From positions 82,878 to 143,909 of the forward strand of contig NZ_CAFB01000037.1 in assembly GCF_000227585.1 (NCBI RefSeq): a stretch of DNA of 61,032 nt, written 5' to 3'. Shown piece after piece: positions 18,693-27,245 of the stretch; the first letter of the stretch is position 1, and each line of letters opens with the position of its first letter. Under the pieces are notes generated by a model. The model was not told the DNA's origin. It made no database searches and saw only the letters and a list, made by a program, of their open reading frames with translations. Position numbers and translations under genes: made by a program. The stretch is from Candidatus Glomeribacter gigasporarum BEG34 (lineage in GTDB: Bacteria; Pseudomonadota; Gammaproteobacteria; Burkholderiales; Burkholderiaceae).

Positions 18693-18708
18693 GTGAAAAA
18701 TGCTCTAA
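18693..18708. repeat. Half copy of palindromic repeat at the PCu(A)C gene stop
   Basis: GTGAAAAATGCTCTAA is the right arm of the repeat family. The CTA at 18705-18707 read on the minus strand is the TAG stop of the copper chaperone gene. Confidence 0.6.
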
Positions 18709-19295
18709 TTTGAAGCGGGCGGGCGAACCGGTAACTCAGTCTCCAAGGTTGTGCTGTCTGAAAAATGCAGTTCAATTTTGATTGTATTGCCGGGTGCAAT
18801 CTTGCGCCTGGCCTGTTCAAGCATCAGATGATAGCCGCCGGGCATCAGTCCGACTTCTCCGTGCGCTGGAACAGTCAGACGCCTGACCCTCACCATTTTG
18901 CTTTTCCCGTCCTGCACCACCGATTGATGCACGCTCACATGCGCATAATCCGGACTGCTGGCAGAGATCAGATCGACCGATTGCGCGCCGCGGTTTTCCA
19001 GAATCATATAAGCAGCGGCGGGCCGTTCGCTGGGTAACCAGCGCGCCCAGCCTCGCTCAACCGCTAGCGTACTTTTCAACGGCTTGCCCTGTGTCGCTTC
19101 GCGCTCGCCGTATTGCTCATACTGTCTTCGCGCTCGCTCCTTGGGCAATCTCGCTGAAAAATGCGCTGGAGCATTTTTTAGAGGCTTGCCCTGCGCAGCG
19201 ATGCGCTCGCTGTCTGGGTCCGGAGCGGCATCAGGCGCGGCAAATGCAAACACGCTTAAAGCGCATGCAGTCAGGAATATGGCAAAAAATTTCAT
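18705..19295 (-). CDS. PCu(A)C-type periplasmic copper chaperone with repeat-encoded insert
   Basis: A 196-residue exported protein. A signal peptide (FFAIFLTACALSVFAFA) is followed by an odd segment, about residues 29-78, that is encoded by palindromic-repeat DNA and contains QGKPLK twice. The rest is a PCu(A)C domain with the Cu(I) ligands: HVSVHQ, DGKSKM, and GGYHLML (His and Met residues in the family spacing). The family delivers copper to cytochrome oxidase together with Sco, whose gene lies just upstream. The ATG at 19295 has a GAGGGA site; a TTG further upstream is unlikely. The stop codon also comes from a repeat arm. Whether the inserted linker is tolerated is unknown. Confidence 0.82.
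   Translation of the reverse strand: MKFFAIFLTACALSVFAFAAPDAAPDPDSERIAAQGKPLKNAPAHFSARLPKERARRQYEQYGEREATQGKPLKSTLAVERGWARWLPSERPAAAYMILENRGAQSVDLISASSPDYAHVSVHQSVVQDGKSKMVRVRRLTVPAHGEVGLMPGGYHLMLEQARRKIAPGNTIKIELHFSDSTTLETELPVRPPASN
19062..19211. repeat. Palindromic repeat and adjoining partial copy inside a coding region
   Basis: A long form (about 19062-19167, with internal TCATACTGTCTTCGCGCTCG shared with the copy at 37245) is followed at once by a partial copy (GGAGCATTTTTTAGAGGCTTGCCC, 19168-19211). Both are read in frame within the copper chaperone gene without creating a stop. Confidence 0.75.
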
Positions 19296-19303
19296 CGTTT
19301 CCC

Positions 19304-19906
19304 TCAATCGCTGTTGTGGATCAGCGCACGGATATCGTGCGCGATTTGACCAGCGGAGTCCGCGGGTTTTGCAATCAATCGCGCGCGCTGATTCTGGTCG
19401 AAGATATACACCGTTGGACTGTGCATCACCTCATAACTTTGATCGGAATATCCAGGAGCGCGCTGGTAGCTCACGCGGTAACGTCGGGCAAGCGCTTCAA
19501 TCTGACGTGGAGAACCCGTCAGGCCAATGATATGACGCACATCGAATGCCTGTACGTAAGCGCGCATCGCTTTGGGCGTATCGCGCGCCGGGTCCACTGA
19601 AATAAACAGAATGCGCACATCGCGCGCGTCATTGCCAAGCTTTTGCAGCGCGCTCATCAGGCGGGCCAGCGTTCCTGGACAGACGTCCGGGCAGTGGGTA
19701 TAACCAAAATAGACGAGCGCTACCTTGTGTTGAAATGCCTGCTCAGTAACGGGATGGCCCTGATCGCTGGTCAGTGAAAATTTCAGATCGGGCAAATGGC
19801 CGCGCACATTGGTGAGTTGCCAGGGTTCGTTGCGTTGGCAGCCTAAAAAAAGCGCCAGCAGCGCTGCGGCCAACAGTGCTGATTTTTTTGGACAGTTTCT
19901 ACACAA
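19304..19906 (-). CDS. SCO1/SenC family copper-binding lipoprotein
   Basis: A 200-residue thioredoxin-fold protein. A hydrophobic N-terminus ends in LGC (Cys23), a likely lipobox, so it should be anchored facing the periplasm. YFGYTHCPDVCPG carries the Cys pair (72 and 76), and VMHSPTVYIFD the later His; together these bind copper for assembly of the cytochrome oxidase CuA centre. It is transcribed ahead of the PCu(A)C gene with only 8 bases between, matching the shared job of the two families. Confidence 0.9.
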   Translation of the reverse strand: MCRNCPKKSALLAAALLALFLGCQRNEPWQLTNVRGHLPDLKFSLTSDQGHPVTEQAFQHKVALVYFGYTHCPDVCPGTLARLMSALQKLGNDARDVRILFISVDPARDTPKAMRAYVQAFDVRHIIGLTGSPRQIEALARRYRVSYQRAPGYSDQSYEVMHSPTVYIFDQNQRARLIAKPADSAGQIAHDIRALIHNSD

Positions 19907-19952
19907 GTCTAGAGATGACGTCTGCTATAAAATTTCTAAGTAAAAAAATGTA

Positions 19953-19972
19953 ATACTAGCATGTACTAGTAT
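19953..19972. promoter_or_regulatory. Inverted repeat in the sco-otsB divergent region
   Basis: ATACTAG and CTAGTAT are perfect inverse 7-mers around CATGTA, 12 bases ahead of the otsB ATG in an AT-rich divergent intergenic region. Possible operator; nothing identifies the protein. Confidence 0.3.
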
Positions 19973-19983
19973 GTGGATTTTGA

Positions 19984-20769
19984 ATGCCCTTAAGTCTGCC
20001 TGACTCTTTATCTGCGCGGGAAAGCGCGTTTTTTTTGGACTTTGACGGCACCTTGGCCGAGTTGGCTGAAACGCCTAACGATGTGCGGCTGAGCGCGCGC
20101 GCGCGCGCCGTATTGGACGGACTCGTACAAGCGTCAAACGGCGCGGTGGCGGTGATTTCAGGGCGCAGCATAGAGGGTCTCGATGCGCTGCTCGCGCCCT
20201 TAAAACTGCCGCTCGCCGGTGTGCATGGCGCTGAGCGGCGCGCGGCGCGCGGCGCTGTGTTTCGCGCCGCGGCGGATCGGGCGCCGCTTGGCTGGATGCA
20301 CCAGGCGCTGGAAGAAACGGTGCGCGCGCATCCGGGCATGTTGCTCGAACATAAAGGCGCTGCGCTGGCATTGCATTTCCGCGCCGCGCAGGGCGATGCC
20401 CAGAAAGCGGAGCAGGCGGCTTTGCGCGCCGTCGAGCGGCTGGTTGCGCAGGCGGCGGATCAATATACAGTCCAGCGCGGCAAAAGGGTGTTTGAGATCA
20501 AGCCAAAACAGGCCGACAAGGGCAGGGTGATTGCGGCTTTCCTGGGCGAGCCGCCGTTTGCCGGGCGAATCCCCTTCTTTGCGGGCGACGATCTGACTGA
20601 TGAAGCGGGTTTTGAGGCAGTGAACGCGCGCGGCGGCTGGTCGGTCAAGATTGGCGCGGGCGAAACAGCAGCCCGCGCGCGGCTGGCTTCAGTCAACGCT
20701 TTGCTCGACTGGCTTGAATGCATCGTGAGTGCATCGTTTCACGCAGGAAATCGTTCAAACATTAAATAA
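19984..20769 (+). CDS. otsB: Trehalose-6-phosphate phosphatase
   Basis: A 261-residue HAD-superfamily phosphatase. [12 protein letters not shown] carries the catalytic Asp pair near residues 19-21, VISGR is motif II, and [16 protein letters not shown] is motif IV with the metal-binding acidic residues. It removes phosphate from trehalose 6-phosphate. The synthase otsA is not in this window. The 3' end overlaps the convergent ychF by 15 bp. Confidence 0.9.
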   Translation: MPLSLPDSLSARESAFFLDFDGTLAELAETPNDVRLSARARAVLDGLVQASNGAVAVISGRSIEGLDALLAPLKLPLAGVHGAERRAARGAVFRAAADRAPLGWMHQALEETVRAHPGMLLEHKGAALALHFRAAQGDAQKAEQAALRAVERLVAQAADQYTVQRGKRVFEIKPKQADKGRVIAAFLGEPPFAGRIPFFAGDDLTDEAGFEAVNARGGWSVKIGAGETAARARLASVNALLDWLECIVSASFHAGNRSNIK

Positions 20770-21849
20770 AAAATGAATCACATCTCCATCCTGCACCACG
20801 TACTCTTTGCCTTCTGAACGCATCTTGCCGGCTTCTTTTGCGCCCTGTTCACCCTGATGCGCCAGAAAATCGTCATATGCAACCGTTTGCGCGCGGATAA
20901 AGCCGCGCTCAAAATCACTGTGAATCGCGCCGGCCGCCTGTGGCGCGGTCGCGCCGCGCGGAATCGTCCAGGCGCGCACCTCCTTGACGCCGGCGGTGAA
21001 ATAGGTGTGCAGTCCAAGGCATTCAAAGCCCGCCCGTATCACGCGGTTCAGGCCCGGCTCGCTTAAGCCCATTTCCGCCAGAAAAGCGGCCTGGTCGTCT
21101 TGGGATAAATCGGCCAGCTCGGCTTCAAGCGCCGCGCACACGGGAACCAGCGGCGCGCGCTCAGCGTCTGCAATGCGCTGGGCCGCGTTGAGCAAGGGAT
21201 GCTCTGAAAGCCCATCTTCATCCACATTCGCCACATAGAGCGCGGGTTTGACGGTCAGCAGGCATAAAGGCGCAAGCAATGCGCGCTCCTCCGCCGTCAG
21301 GCCGAGTGTGCGCGCCGGCTGCGCCGCGTTTAAGTGCGCAAGCATTTTTTGCAGCAGCGCAAGCATTTGAGCGGCTTCCTTGGAATGGCCGGATTTGGCT
21401 GCCTTGGCGGAGCGCGCCAGCGCTTTGTCAACGGTTGCCAGGTCGACCAGCGCAAGCTCGGTATGAATCACCTCGATATCCGCGCGCGGATCGACCTGTC
21501 CTGAAACATGCACCACGTCCGGCTCCTGAAAGCAGCGCACCACGTGCACAATCGCATCCGTTTCACGGATATTCGCCAGAAACTGATTACCCAGTCCTTC
21601 GCCCTGCGCAGCGCCTGAGACGAGGCCGGCGATATCGACAAATTCGACCGCCGCCGGCACGACGCGCTCCGGCTGAACGAGCGCCGCAAGCGCGGATAAG
21701 CGCGGGTCGGGCACTTCGACCACGCCCAGGTTGGGCTCAATCGTGCAAAATGGATAATTTTCGGCGGCGATGCCCGCGCGGGTCAGGGCGTTAAAGAGCG
21801 TGGACTTGCCGACATTCGGCAAACCGACAATTCCGCATTTGAGGCGCAT
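20755..21849 (-). CDS. ychF: Redox-regulated ATPase YchF (Obg-like)
   Basis: A 364-residue P-loop NTPase. [15 protein letters not shown] is the Walker A motif, [20 protein letters not shown] the G3 region, and NVDE replaces the usual NKxD, which in this family goes with ATP rather than GTP use. The C-terminal TGS-like part ([18 protein letters not shown] and [10 protein letters not shown]) is complete. YchF binds ribosomes and is linked to oxidative stress responses. Convergent with otsB. Confidence 0.95.
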   Translation of the reverse strand: MRLKCGIVGLPNVGKSTLFNALTRAGIAAENYPFCTIEPNLGVVEVPDPRLSALAALVQPERVVPAAVEFVDIAGLVSGAAQGEGLGNQFLANIRETDAIVHVVRCFQEPDVVHVSGQVDPRADIEVIHTELALVDLATVDKALARSAKAAKSGHSKEAAQMLALLQKMLAHLNAAQPARTLGLTAEERALLAPLCLLTVKPALYVANVDEDGLSEHPLLNAAQRIADAERAPLVPVCAALEAELADLSQDDQAAFLAEMGLSEPGLNRVIRAGFECLGLHTYFTAGVKEVRAWTIPRGATAPQAAGAIHSDFERGFIRAQTVAYDDFLAHQGEQGAKEAGKMRSEGKEYVVQDGDVIHFLFNV

Positions 21850-21928
21850 GAGATGGAAAATGAAAAAAATGACATTGTATGTCGTGCGCTTGCAGTATGA
21901 TGGATGTAATTAGAGGTGAATCATCTCA

Positions 21929-23113
21929 ATGAGCGATTTCAACAGTATATTCGATGCGTCGGTGGTGGGCGGCGGCATTGTCGGCAAAACGGCGGCGTTG
22001 GCGCTTGCGCGCACTGGATTGCGCGTTGCCTTGCTGGCGCGCGCGCCAGCCCCCCTCCCTGCGAATGCCGCGGCATGCGATGGCCGCGTGTATGCCGTGA
22101 GCGGCGGTACGCAAAGGCTGCTTGAACGATTGCGCGTCTGGCAGGCGCTCGACCGTGCGCGGCTAAGTCCAGTGTATGATATGCGCGTCTACGGTGATGC
22201 ACATGCCGAGCTGCATTTTTCCGCTTTTCAGGCCGCGGTCCCGGAACTGGCGTGGATTGTGGAGTCTTCATTGCTTGAAGGCGCGCTGGATACGGCGCTC
22301 GGTTTCCACCCATCAGTGGAAATTTTGAACGCCAGCGCGCAGAAACTAAGAGTATCGAGCGATATGGCGGCGCTTGAACTGGAGGATGGCGCTCCGCTGA
22401 AGGCGCGGCTGGTGGTGGGCGCGGACGGCGCGCATTCGTGGGTGCGCGCTCAAAGCGGCATCCCGTGCACGCAGCGCGAATATGGACAAACCGCGCTGAC
22501 TGCGCAGTTCCAGGCGGAACAGCCCCATCGAGAAGCCGCGTATCAATGGTTTCGCAATGGCGAGATCATCGCGTTATTGCCGCTGCCTGAAAACAAGGTT
22601 TCATTGGTCTGGTCGGCGCACACGCCGCATGCGCGGGCATTGCGCGCGCTCGATGTGCCCTCGTTCGCGGCGGCGGTAGAACAGGGTTCTGAACGGCGTC
22701 TGGGCGCACTCCAATGCCTCTCGCCGGTGCGCGGGTTTGCGCTGGCATTATGCAAGGCGAGCCGTTTAATCGCGCCGCGCGTTGCGCTCGTTGGAGACGC
22801 GGCGCATGTGATTCATCCATTGGCCGGTCAGGGTTTGAATCTCGGTGTGCGCGATGTTGCGGCGCTTGCCAGAACGGTTGCGGCGCGCGAACCGTTCCGC
22901 GATCCCGGCGATCCGGTGTTGTTGCGCCGCTACGAACGTTCGCGGCGCGCCGATATTCAGTTGCTGATGGCCGCTACGGACGGTTTATATCGTCTTTTCT
23001 CATGGTCGGGCGCAGTGCCGCGCGGCGTGCGCAATGCGGGCTTTAAACTGGTCAATGCAATGCCGCGCATCAAGCGCTGGCTGGCTTCTTATTCTGTTCA
23101 TGCTCCGGTCTGA
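21929..23113 (+). CDS. UbiH/UbiF/COQ6-family FAD-dependent hydroxylase
   Basis: A 394-residue flavoprotein monooxygenase. VVGGGIVG binds the FAD dinucleotide, VVGADGAHSWVR is the DG motif, and VALVGDAAHVIHPLAGQGLNLGV the second FAD block. These are features of the ubiquinone-ring hydroxylases. Which ring position it acts on cannot be told. ychF, this gene and dsbC are usually neighbours in Burkholderia. dsbC begins three bases after the stop. Confidence 0.88.
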   Translation: MSDFNSIFDASVVGGGIVGKTAALALARTGLRVALLARAPAPLPANAAACDGRVYAVSGGTQRLLERLRVWQALDRARLSPVYDMRVYGDAHAELHFSAFQAAVPELAWIVESSLLEGALDTALGFHPSVEILNASAQKLRVSSDMAALELEDGAPLKARLVVGADGAHSWVRAQSGIPCTQREYGQTALTAQFQAEQPHREAAYQWFRNGEIIALLPLPENKVSLVWSAHTPHARALRALDVPSFAAAVEQGSERRLGALQCLSPVRGFALALCKASRLIAPRVALVGDAAHVIHPLAGQGLNLGVRDVAALARTVAAREPFRDPGDPVLLRRYERSRRADIQLLMAATDGLYRLFSWSGAVPRGVRNAGFKLVNAMPRIKRWLASYSVHAPV

Positions 23114-23116
23114 TTG

Positions 23117-23827
23117 ATGAAACTCCTTTTTTTGACGGCTTTGGCGTATCTGGGAACCGCGTATGCGCACGCCGCGCCCGCGCTGGATGCGCTGAAAGCC
23201 AAACTGCAGAAATCCTTGGGGCCGGAGATGAAAATCCAGAGCGTTGCGCCAACGCCGGTTCCCGGACTCTATGAGCTCAACCTGGGTAAAGCGATTCTAT
23301 ATAGCGATGCGCAAGGCGCTTATTTGCTGATCGGCAAAATGGTGAATGCAAAGACGATGGAAAATATCACGGACAGGCGCTTGACTGAACTGAACCGGAT
23401 TGATTTTAAAAGTTTGCCGTTTGCCAATGCGATCAAAGTGGTGAAGGGCAATGGAGCGCGCCAGATTGCGGTGTTTAGCGATCCGAACTGCAAGCATTGC
23501 AGGGAACTCGAACACACGCTCAGCAAGGCCGACAACCTGACCATCTATACTTTTCCGTTCCCCATTCTTAAACCGGATTCGCTTGACAAGGCCAAAGCGA
23601 TTTGGTGCGCGCCAAATCGCAGCGCTGCATGGCACGCTTGGATGGCGAACCGTCAAGCGCCAGGTGGCAAGGTGAGCTGCGATACCGATGCGCTCGCGCA
23701 GAATATTGCGTTTGGCCGTCGTTTAAATGTATTCAGTACGCCGACGATCTTCTTCGCGAACGGATACCGGCTTGCCGGTGCGTTAACGTCGGAGCAGTTG
23801 GAGCGCGCGTTCTCCGCAGTTCAATAA
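23117..23827 (+). CDS. dsbC: Thiol:disulfide interchange protein DsbC
   Basis: A 236-residue periplasmic isomerase. The signal peptide (LLFLTALAYLGTAYAHA) is followed by the dimerisation region (PGLYELNLGKAILYSDAQGAYLLIG) and a thioredoxin fold with the active site FSDPNCKHC (C-x-x-C) and the cis-Pro region STPTIFF. It reshuffles wrong disulfides in exported proteins. The ATG at 23117 lies three bases after the ubiH-like gene stop, so expression is probably from the same message. Confidence 0.92.
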   Translation: MKLLFLTALAYLGTAYAHAAPALDALKAKLQKSLGPEMKIQSVAPTPVPGLYELNLGKAILYSDAQGAYLLIGKMVNAKTMENITDRRLTELNRIDFKSLPFANAIKVVKGNGARQIAVFSDPNCKHCRELEHTLSKADNLTIYTFPFPILKPDSLDKAKAIWCAPNRSAAWHAWMANRQAPGGKVSCDTDALAQNIAFGRRLNVFSTPTIFFANGYRLAGALTSEQLERAFSAVQ

Positions 23828-23982
23828 ATGACTGCAGAACGGGTTCTGACGCTGCCGGTTTGAGGAATGCTCAATATTTCTTAACCAAGAAGGATAATTA
23901 TAAACTGTATTAGATCACTTTTTTTAAAAGAATGGGATTAGTCTTAATTGATGAAAGAATTTCCATCCGTAAGGCTAACCCT

Positions 23983-24768
23983 ATGAATACTGCCCGGATT
24001 CCGCTGGATCTAACAAAGCTCAGTTGTGGCGGCGAATTCTTATCAAATTTCATTGAGAGCTATTTTGAGCCAGCCCATTTAAGAGATGCATGCACTAGAA
24101 AACATCTGATTGCCAATTTTCTGAGTGCGAAAAGGGGCGGTTTTGAATCCATGCATGATTTAATTGGCATGACCCCAAAGGAACTTTGGGGGCCGGATGC
24201 CTTCCAAAGAAGGGATCAGCTCAATATGGATCCGATTGTTGCTTCTGATGAAATAAAAAATGTAAACAGGATGGCAAATTTTGAAGCGCAAGCCCTATTC
24301 TGCAGGCGCCCTGTCAGCATCCATCGATCTATTCTTGATTTTAATGGAATTGCTCATTTTCAAAGAGTTCTAAAAATTCCAATTTTGAGTTCATACAGCA
24401 ACAAAGTGGTTGCTCTTTTGACGGTCTTGCAAGATTTAACCCATCACTTACATTGTTCAAAAATATTTCATCTTTATCAAAAATTCTATCCCATAAAGAA
24501 AGCCATTCAAAAAACTTTGGAGCATTTTAAATTAGAAAAATATTTCTGCGGCCAACCGACCTATCACGAAATGCGGGTTTTATTGTCGATGCGGGAAGAT
24601 TCCAGGCACAAAGTGGTGGCCAAAAAACTGGAATGCGCGGACGCAACGGTGAGCAGTCATATCGCAAATCTGCAGAGCAAGTTAAAGTCAGGCGCTGTGC
24701 ATGATGTGCTCTCCCAATTGCCCTCAATACCTGAAAATGAGCAGGACGCATATATCTGGATTGACTAA
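23983..24768 (+). CDS. PAS-like/LuxR-type helix-turn-helix regulator
   Basis: The predicted 261-residue protein has an N-terminal sensor-like region (TRKHLIANFLSAKRGGFESMHDLIGMTPKELWG) that resembles a PAS fold, and a C-terminal segment, KKLECADATVSSHIANLQSKL, typical of LuxR-class DNA-binding helices. The ligand is unknown. The DNA is more AT-rich than flanking housekeeping genes, suggesting later acquisition. The ATG at 23983 has AAGG nine bases upstream; an in-frame ATG at 23932 would add 17 residues. The 3' end overlaps the DppA-like gene, so it may control peptide uptake; that is inference. Confidence 0.6.
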   Translation: MNTARIPLDLTKLSCGGEFLSNFIESYFEPAHLRDACTRKHLIANFLSAKRGGFESMHDLIGMTPKELWGPDAFQRRDQLNMDPIVASDEIKNVNRMANFEAQALFCRRPVSIHRSILDFNGIAHFQRVLKIPILSSYSNKVVALLTVLQDLTHHLHCSKIFHLYQKFYPIKKAIQKTLEHFKLEKYFCGQPTYHEMRVLLSMREDSRHKVVAKKLECADATVSSHIANLQSKLKSGAVHDVLSQLPSIPENEQDAYIWID

Positions 24769-26368
24769 AAGCCTGCTTCTAGTGGAGATGATTTTTAGCA
24801 TGAGCGCCATAAATATGTCAAAAGGCATCGCCGCAATACCGGATAAAACGCTCGTCTATTGTTTTGACGTTAGTCCAGCAGGGTTCGACGCAAACCAGGC
24901 CAGATCCATTCCAGAGCTCACAACAAGCGCAGCCCCCCTCTACAACCGATTGATCGAATTTGAGCGCGGCGGGATGAAACTTGAACCGGGCCTCGCTGAA
25001 AGTTGGGACATCTCCAAAGACGGGAAAGTCTATACATTCCATCTGCGGCGCGGCGTGAAATTTCACAGTACGCCTTGGTTCAAGCCAACGCGCGAATTCA
25101 ACGCGGAAGATGTGCTTTTCACTTTTGAGCGGATGCGTAACCCAAATATGCCGTTCCGTAAAGCCTATCCGGTTGAATTTACTGTATTTCACCATTTTGG
25201 CTTAGACAAAGTCATTTCCAGGATTGAGGCGCTGGATGAAGGTTACGCCGTACGATTTACGCTGAATACCGTTCAGGCGCCTTTTATATTGTTTTTAGCA
25301 GCACATGCTACATCCATTCTCTCTGCCGAATACGCGGCGCAATTGCTGAAAGCAGGGAAGCCCTCTGATATCAGTTGGAAACCGGTGGGTACCGGGCCCT
25401 TTATTTTTGAAAACTACGATAAAGACGCAACGATCCGCTTCAAAGGCAATCCTGAGTACTGGAAACCCGATGAGGTGTGGTTGTCCAGGCTGATCTTTGA
25501 CATCACGCCAGACGCCGCCGTGCGCGCGCAGAAGCTCAAAGCGGATGAATGTCAAGTGGCGACTCACTTACGTTCGACGGATATCCCCACGTTTGAATAC
25601 GATCTCCACTTCCAGGTGCTGAAGTCGCCAGGCTTCAATATGAGCTATCTGGCCTATAACGCCACCCACAAAGCTTTGAGCGATGTGCGGGTGCGCCGCG
25701 CGCTGGATATGGCCATCGACAAACAAGCCATCATTGATCAGGTCTATGAAGGACACGCGCAAATTGCGGTGGCGCCAATGTCGCCGTTGCAATGGTCGTA
25801 TGACAACACGCTGCAAGACGCGCCGCGCAATCTTGAAAAAGCAAAAGCCTTATTGAAGGAGGCAGGCTATCCAAACGGCTTTACACTTTCTTTATGGAGT
25901 CCGCACTCGATTGGTACAAATCCAAACCCGCAGTTAACAGCCGCAATGATTCAGTCAGACTGGGGAAAAATAGGCGTCAAAGCAAGGATCGCGAGCTACG
26001 AGGTGGCCGAGTACCTTAGGCGAGCCTTTAAGGGTGAGCACGATGCCTTGCTAGCTGGCAAGGTGAGTAATGTACCCGATCCTGATAATTGGCTTCAGAG
26101 TCTGAGTTCTGACGCGGCGCGCAACGGCTTCAATTTCTCAAGATGGCGCAATCAGACCTTTGACGCTTTGCTTCAGACAGCAGTTCAAAACCTCAATATC
26201 GACGAACGTACCCAGCTTTATCTCAAAGCGCAAAAAATCTTCAAACAAGAACAGCCGTTTACCCCCATCGCCTATGTAACCGACTACCAAGTCATTAATA
26301 AGCATGTAACGGGCTTCAAAATCAATCCGCTTGGCCCAACGATTTTTTCTGGGGTTGGCCTGAAATAA
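24737..26368 (+). CDS. DppA-like peptide-binding protein of an ABC transporter
   Basis: A family 5 extracellular solute-binding protein, about 543 residues, close to E. coli DppA in layout: KTLVYCFDVSPAGFDANQ, PLYNRLIEFERG, YTFHLRRGVKFH, GTGPFIFENYDKDATIRFKG, VRVRRALDMAIDKQAII and EKAKALLKEAGYPNGF. The start is uncertain; 24737 supplies a signal-like N-terminus with a basic front and LLLVEMIFSMSA, overlapping the regulator gene by 32 bases, while 24788 has a better ribosome-binding site but loses it. No permease or ATPase genes are adjacent. The paralogue at 41957 is internally deleted. Peptide or haem import is the family role. Confidence 0.85.
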   Translation: MSRTHISGLTKSLLLVEMIFSMSAINMSKGIAAIPDKTLVYCFDVSPAGFDANQARSIPELTTSAAPLYNRLIEFERGGMKLEPGLAESWDISKDGKVYTFHLRRGVKFHSTPWFKPTREFNAEDVLFTFERMRNPNMPFRKAYPVEFTVFHHFGLDKVISRIEALDEGYAVRFTLNTVQAPFILFLAAHATSILSAEYAAQLLKAGKPSDISWKPVGTGPFIFENYDKDATIRFKGNPEYWKPDEVWLSRLIFDITPDAAVRAQKLKADECQVATHLRSTDIPTFEYDLHFQVLKSPGFNMSYLAYNATHKALSDVRVRRALDMAIDKQAIIDQVYEGHAQIAVAPMSPLQWSYDNTLQDAPRNLEKAKALLKEAGYPNGFTLSLWSPHSIGTNPNPQLTAAMIQSDWGKIGVKARIASYEVAEYLRRAFKGEHDALLAGKVSNVPDPDNWLQSLSSDAARNGFNFSRWRNQTFDALLQTAVQNLNIDERTQLYLKAQKIFKQEQPFTPIAYVTDYQVINKHVTGFKINPLGPTIFSGVGLK

Positions 26369-26675
26369 TTTCTAGCGTTCTTATCTGTGAAGTTTCCAAA
26401 AAATCCTGTTTGAACCGTTCGCGTATCCGGTTCCCAAATATTGCATCCTCTTCATTCCAGTATTGATGAATGAGGGATGCAAGTCCATATCTCCACCCAG
26501 ATTCAATGTCAAAATAGAACGCCTAGGCAACGATCATCAGATGGATCTGGCTAAAAATACATAAACGAAGATGTGGATGGACGGTTCTGGAAAAAGAAAT
26601 ATGCAAGAATGGTGATATGAGCACGGAATTCAGTCTAAATGATGGAGGTTTAATTGAGATGTTCCTCTAGAGGGG
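26369..26675. other. Intergenic stretch, no gene recognised
   Basis: About 300 bases with no RNA gene or repeat-family copy. On the minus strand a stop-free frame without a start codon (about 26320-26522) reads plausibly as protein (YFDIESGWRYGLASLIHQ and on) and may be a decayed gene fragment, but I could not match it to any family. Confidence 0.3.
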
Positions 26676-27245
26676 ATGAGGGTGCGCCGCGCAGTAGATT
26701 TGTGCCCAGACTCTGATGCTGCACTGTTCAAACGCGCGGTCAAGGGTGTCATAAAATTATCCGTAGAGCCGCGCGCAGATGTTCATCGCCCGCGTGCAAC
26801 GCCACTGCGGCGCGCGCGGCGGGAGGAAGCGCCTTTGCCCGTCGCCGCGCCCGCCCTTTCTGATGATTTCGAGCCTGCAGTTTTGACGGATGAGGAGGGA
26901 TCGGTTTTTCCTCATCCGCATATCCGGCGTGATATCGTGCGCAAACTCCGGCGCGGCGTCTGGCGCATTGAGGCGCAACTGGATTTGCACCATATGCGCC
27001 GCTTTGAAGCGCGCGCGGCGCTCTGCGATTTTTTGCATCAAGCCGTGCAGCGCGGGCTGCGCTGTGTGCGCGTGATTCATGGCAAGGGATGGGGTTCGCC
27101 GGACGGCCAGCCAGTACTTAAAGCAAAAGTGCGTCTTTGGCTTGCGCAAATCGAGGACGTGATCGCTTTTTGTCCGGCGCGCCTGCAACACGGCGGGGAA
27201 GGGGTGGTTATTGTGTTGTTGCGTTCTCCACGAAACGCGAGGTAA
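26676..27245 (+). CDS. Smr-domain protein
   Basis: The 189-residue product ends with a Smr (MutS2-type) domain: LDLHHMRRFEARAALCDFL, then VIHGKGWGSPDGQPVLKAKVRLWL, with the LDLH and HGKG motifs that mark the nuclease-like fold. The front half is charged, with FKRAVKGVIKLS as seen in stand-alone proteobacterial Smr proteins. These are thought to act on branched DNA or RNA. The N-terminus looks shorter than usual for Burkholderia homologues, so the start may be altered. The last 38 bases overlap the convergent nadE. Confidence 0.78.
   Translation: MRVRRAVDLCPDSDAALFKRAVKGVIKLSVEPRADVHRPRATPLRRARREEAPLPVAAPALSDDFEPAVLTDEEGSVFPHPHIRRDIVRKLRRGVWRIEAQLDLHHMRRFEARAALCDFLHQAVQRGLRCVRVIHGKGWGSPDGQPVLKAKVRLWLAQIEDVIAFCPARLQHGGEGVVIVLLRSPRNAR

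Noticed and set aside
23835-23848. CAGAACGGGTTCTG palindrome after dsbC as a terminator
   Set aside because: Only a six-base stem with a two-base loop and no following T run.
26320-26522. Start-less minus-strand frame that reads like protein
   Set aside because: No start codon, partly antisense to the DppA-like gene, and no family match; kept only as a possible fragment in the intergenic note.
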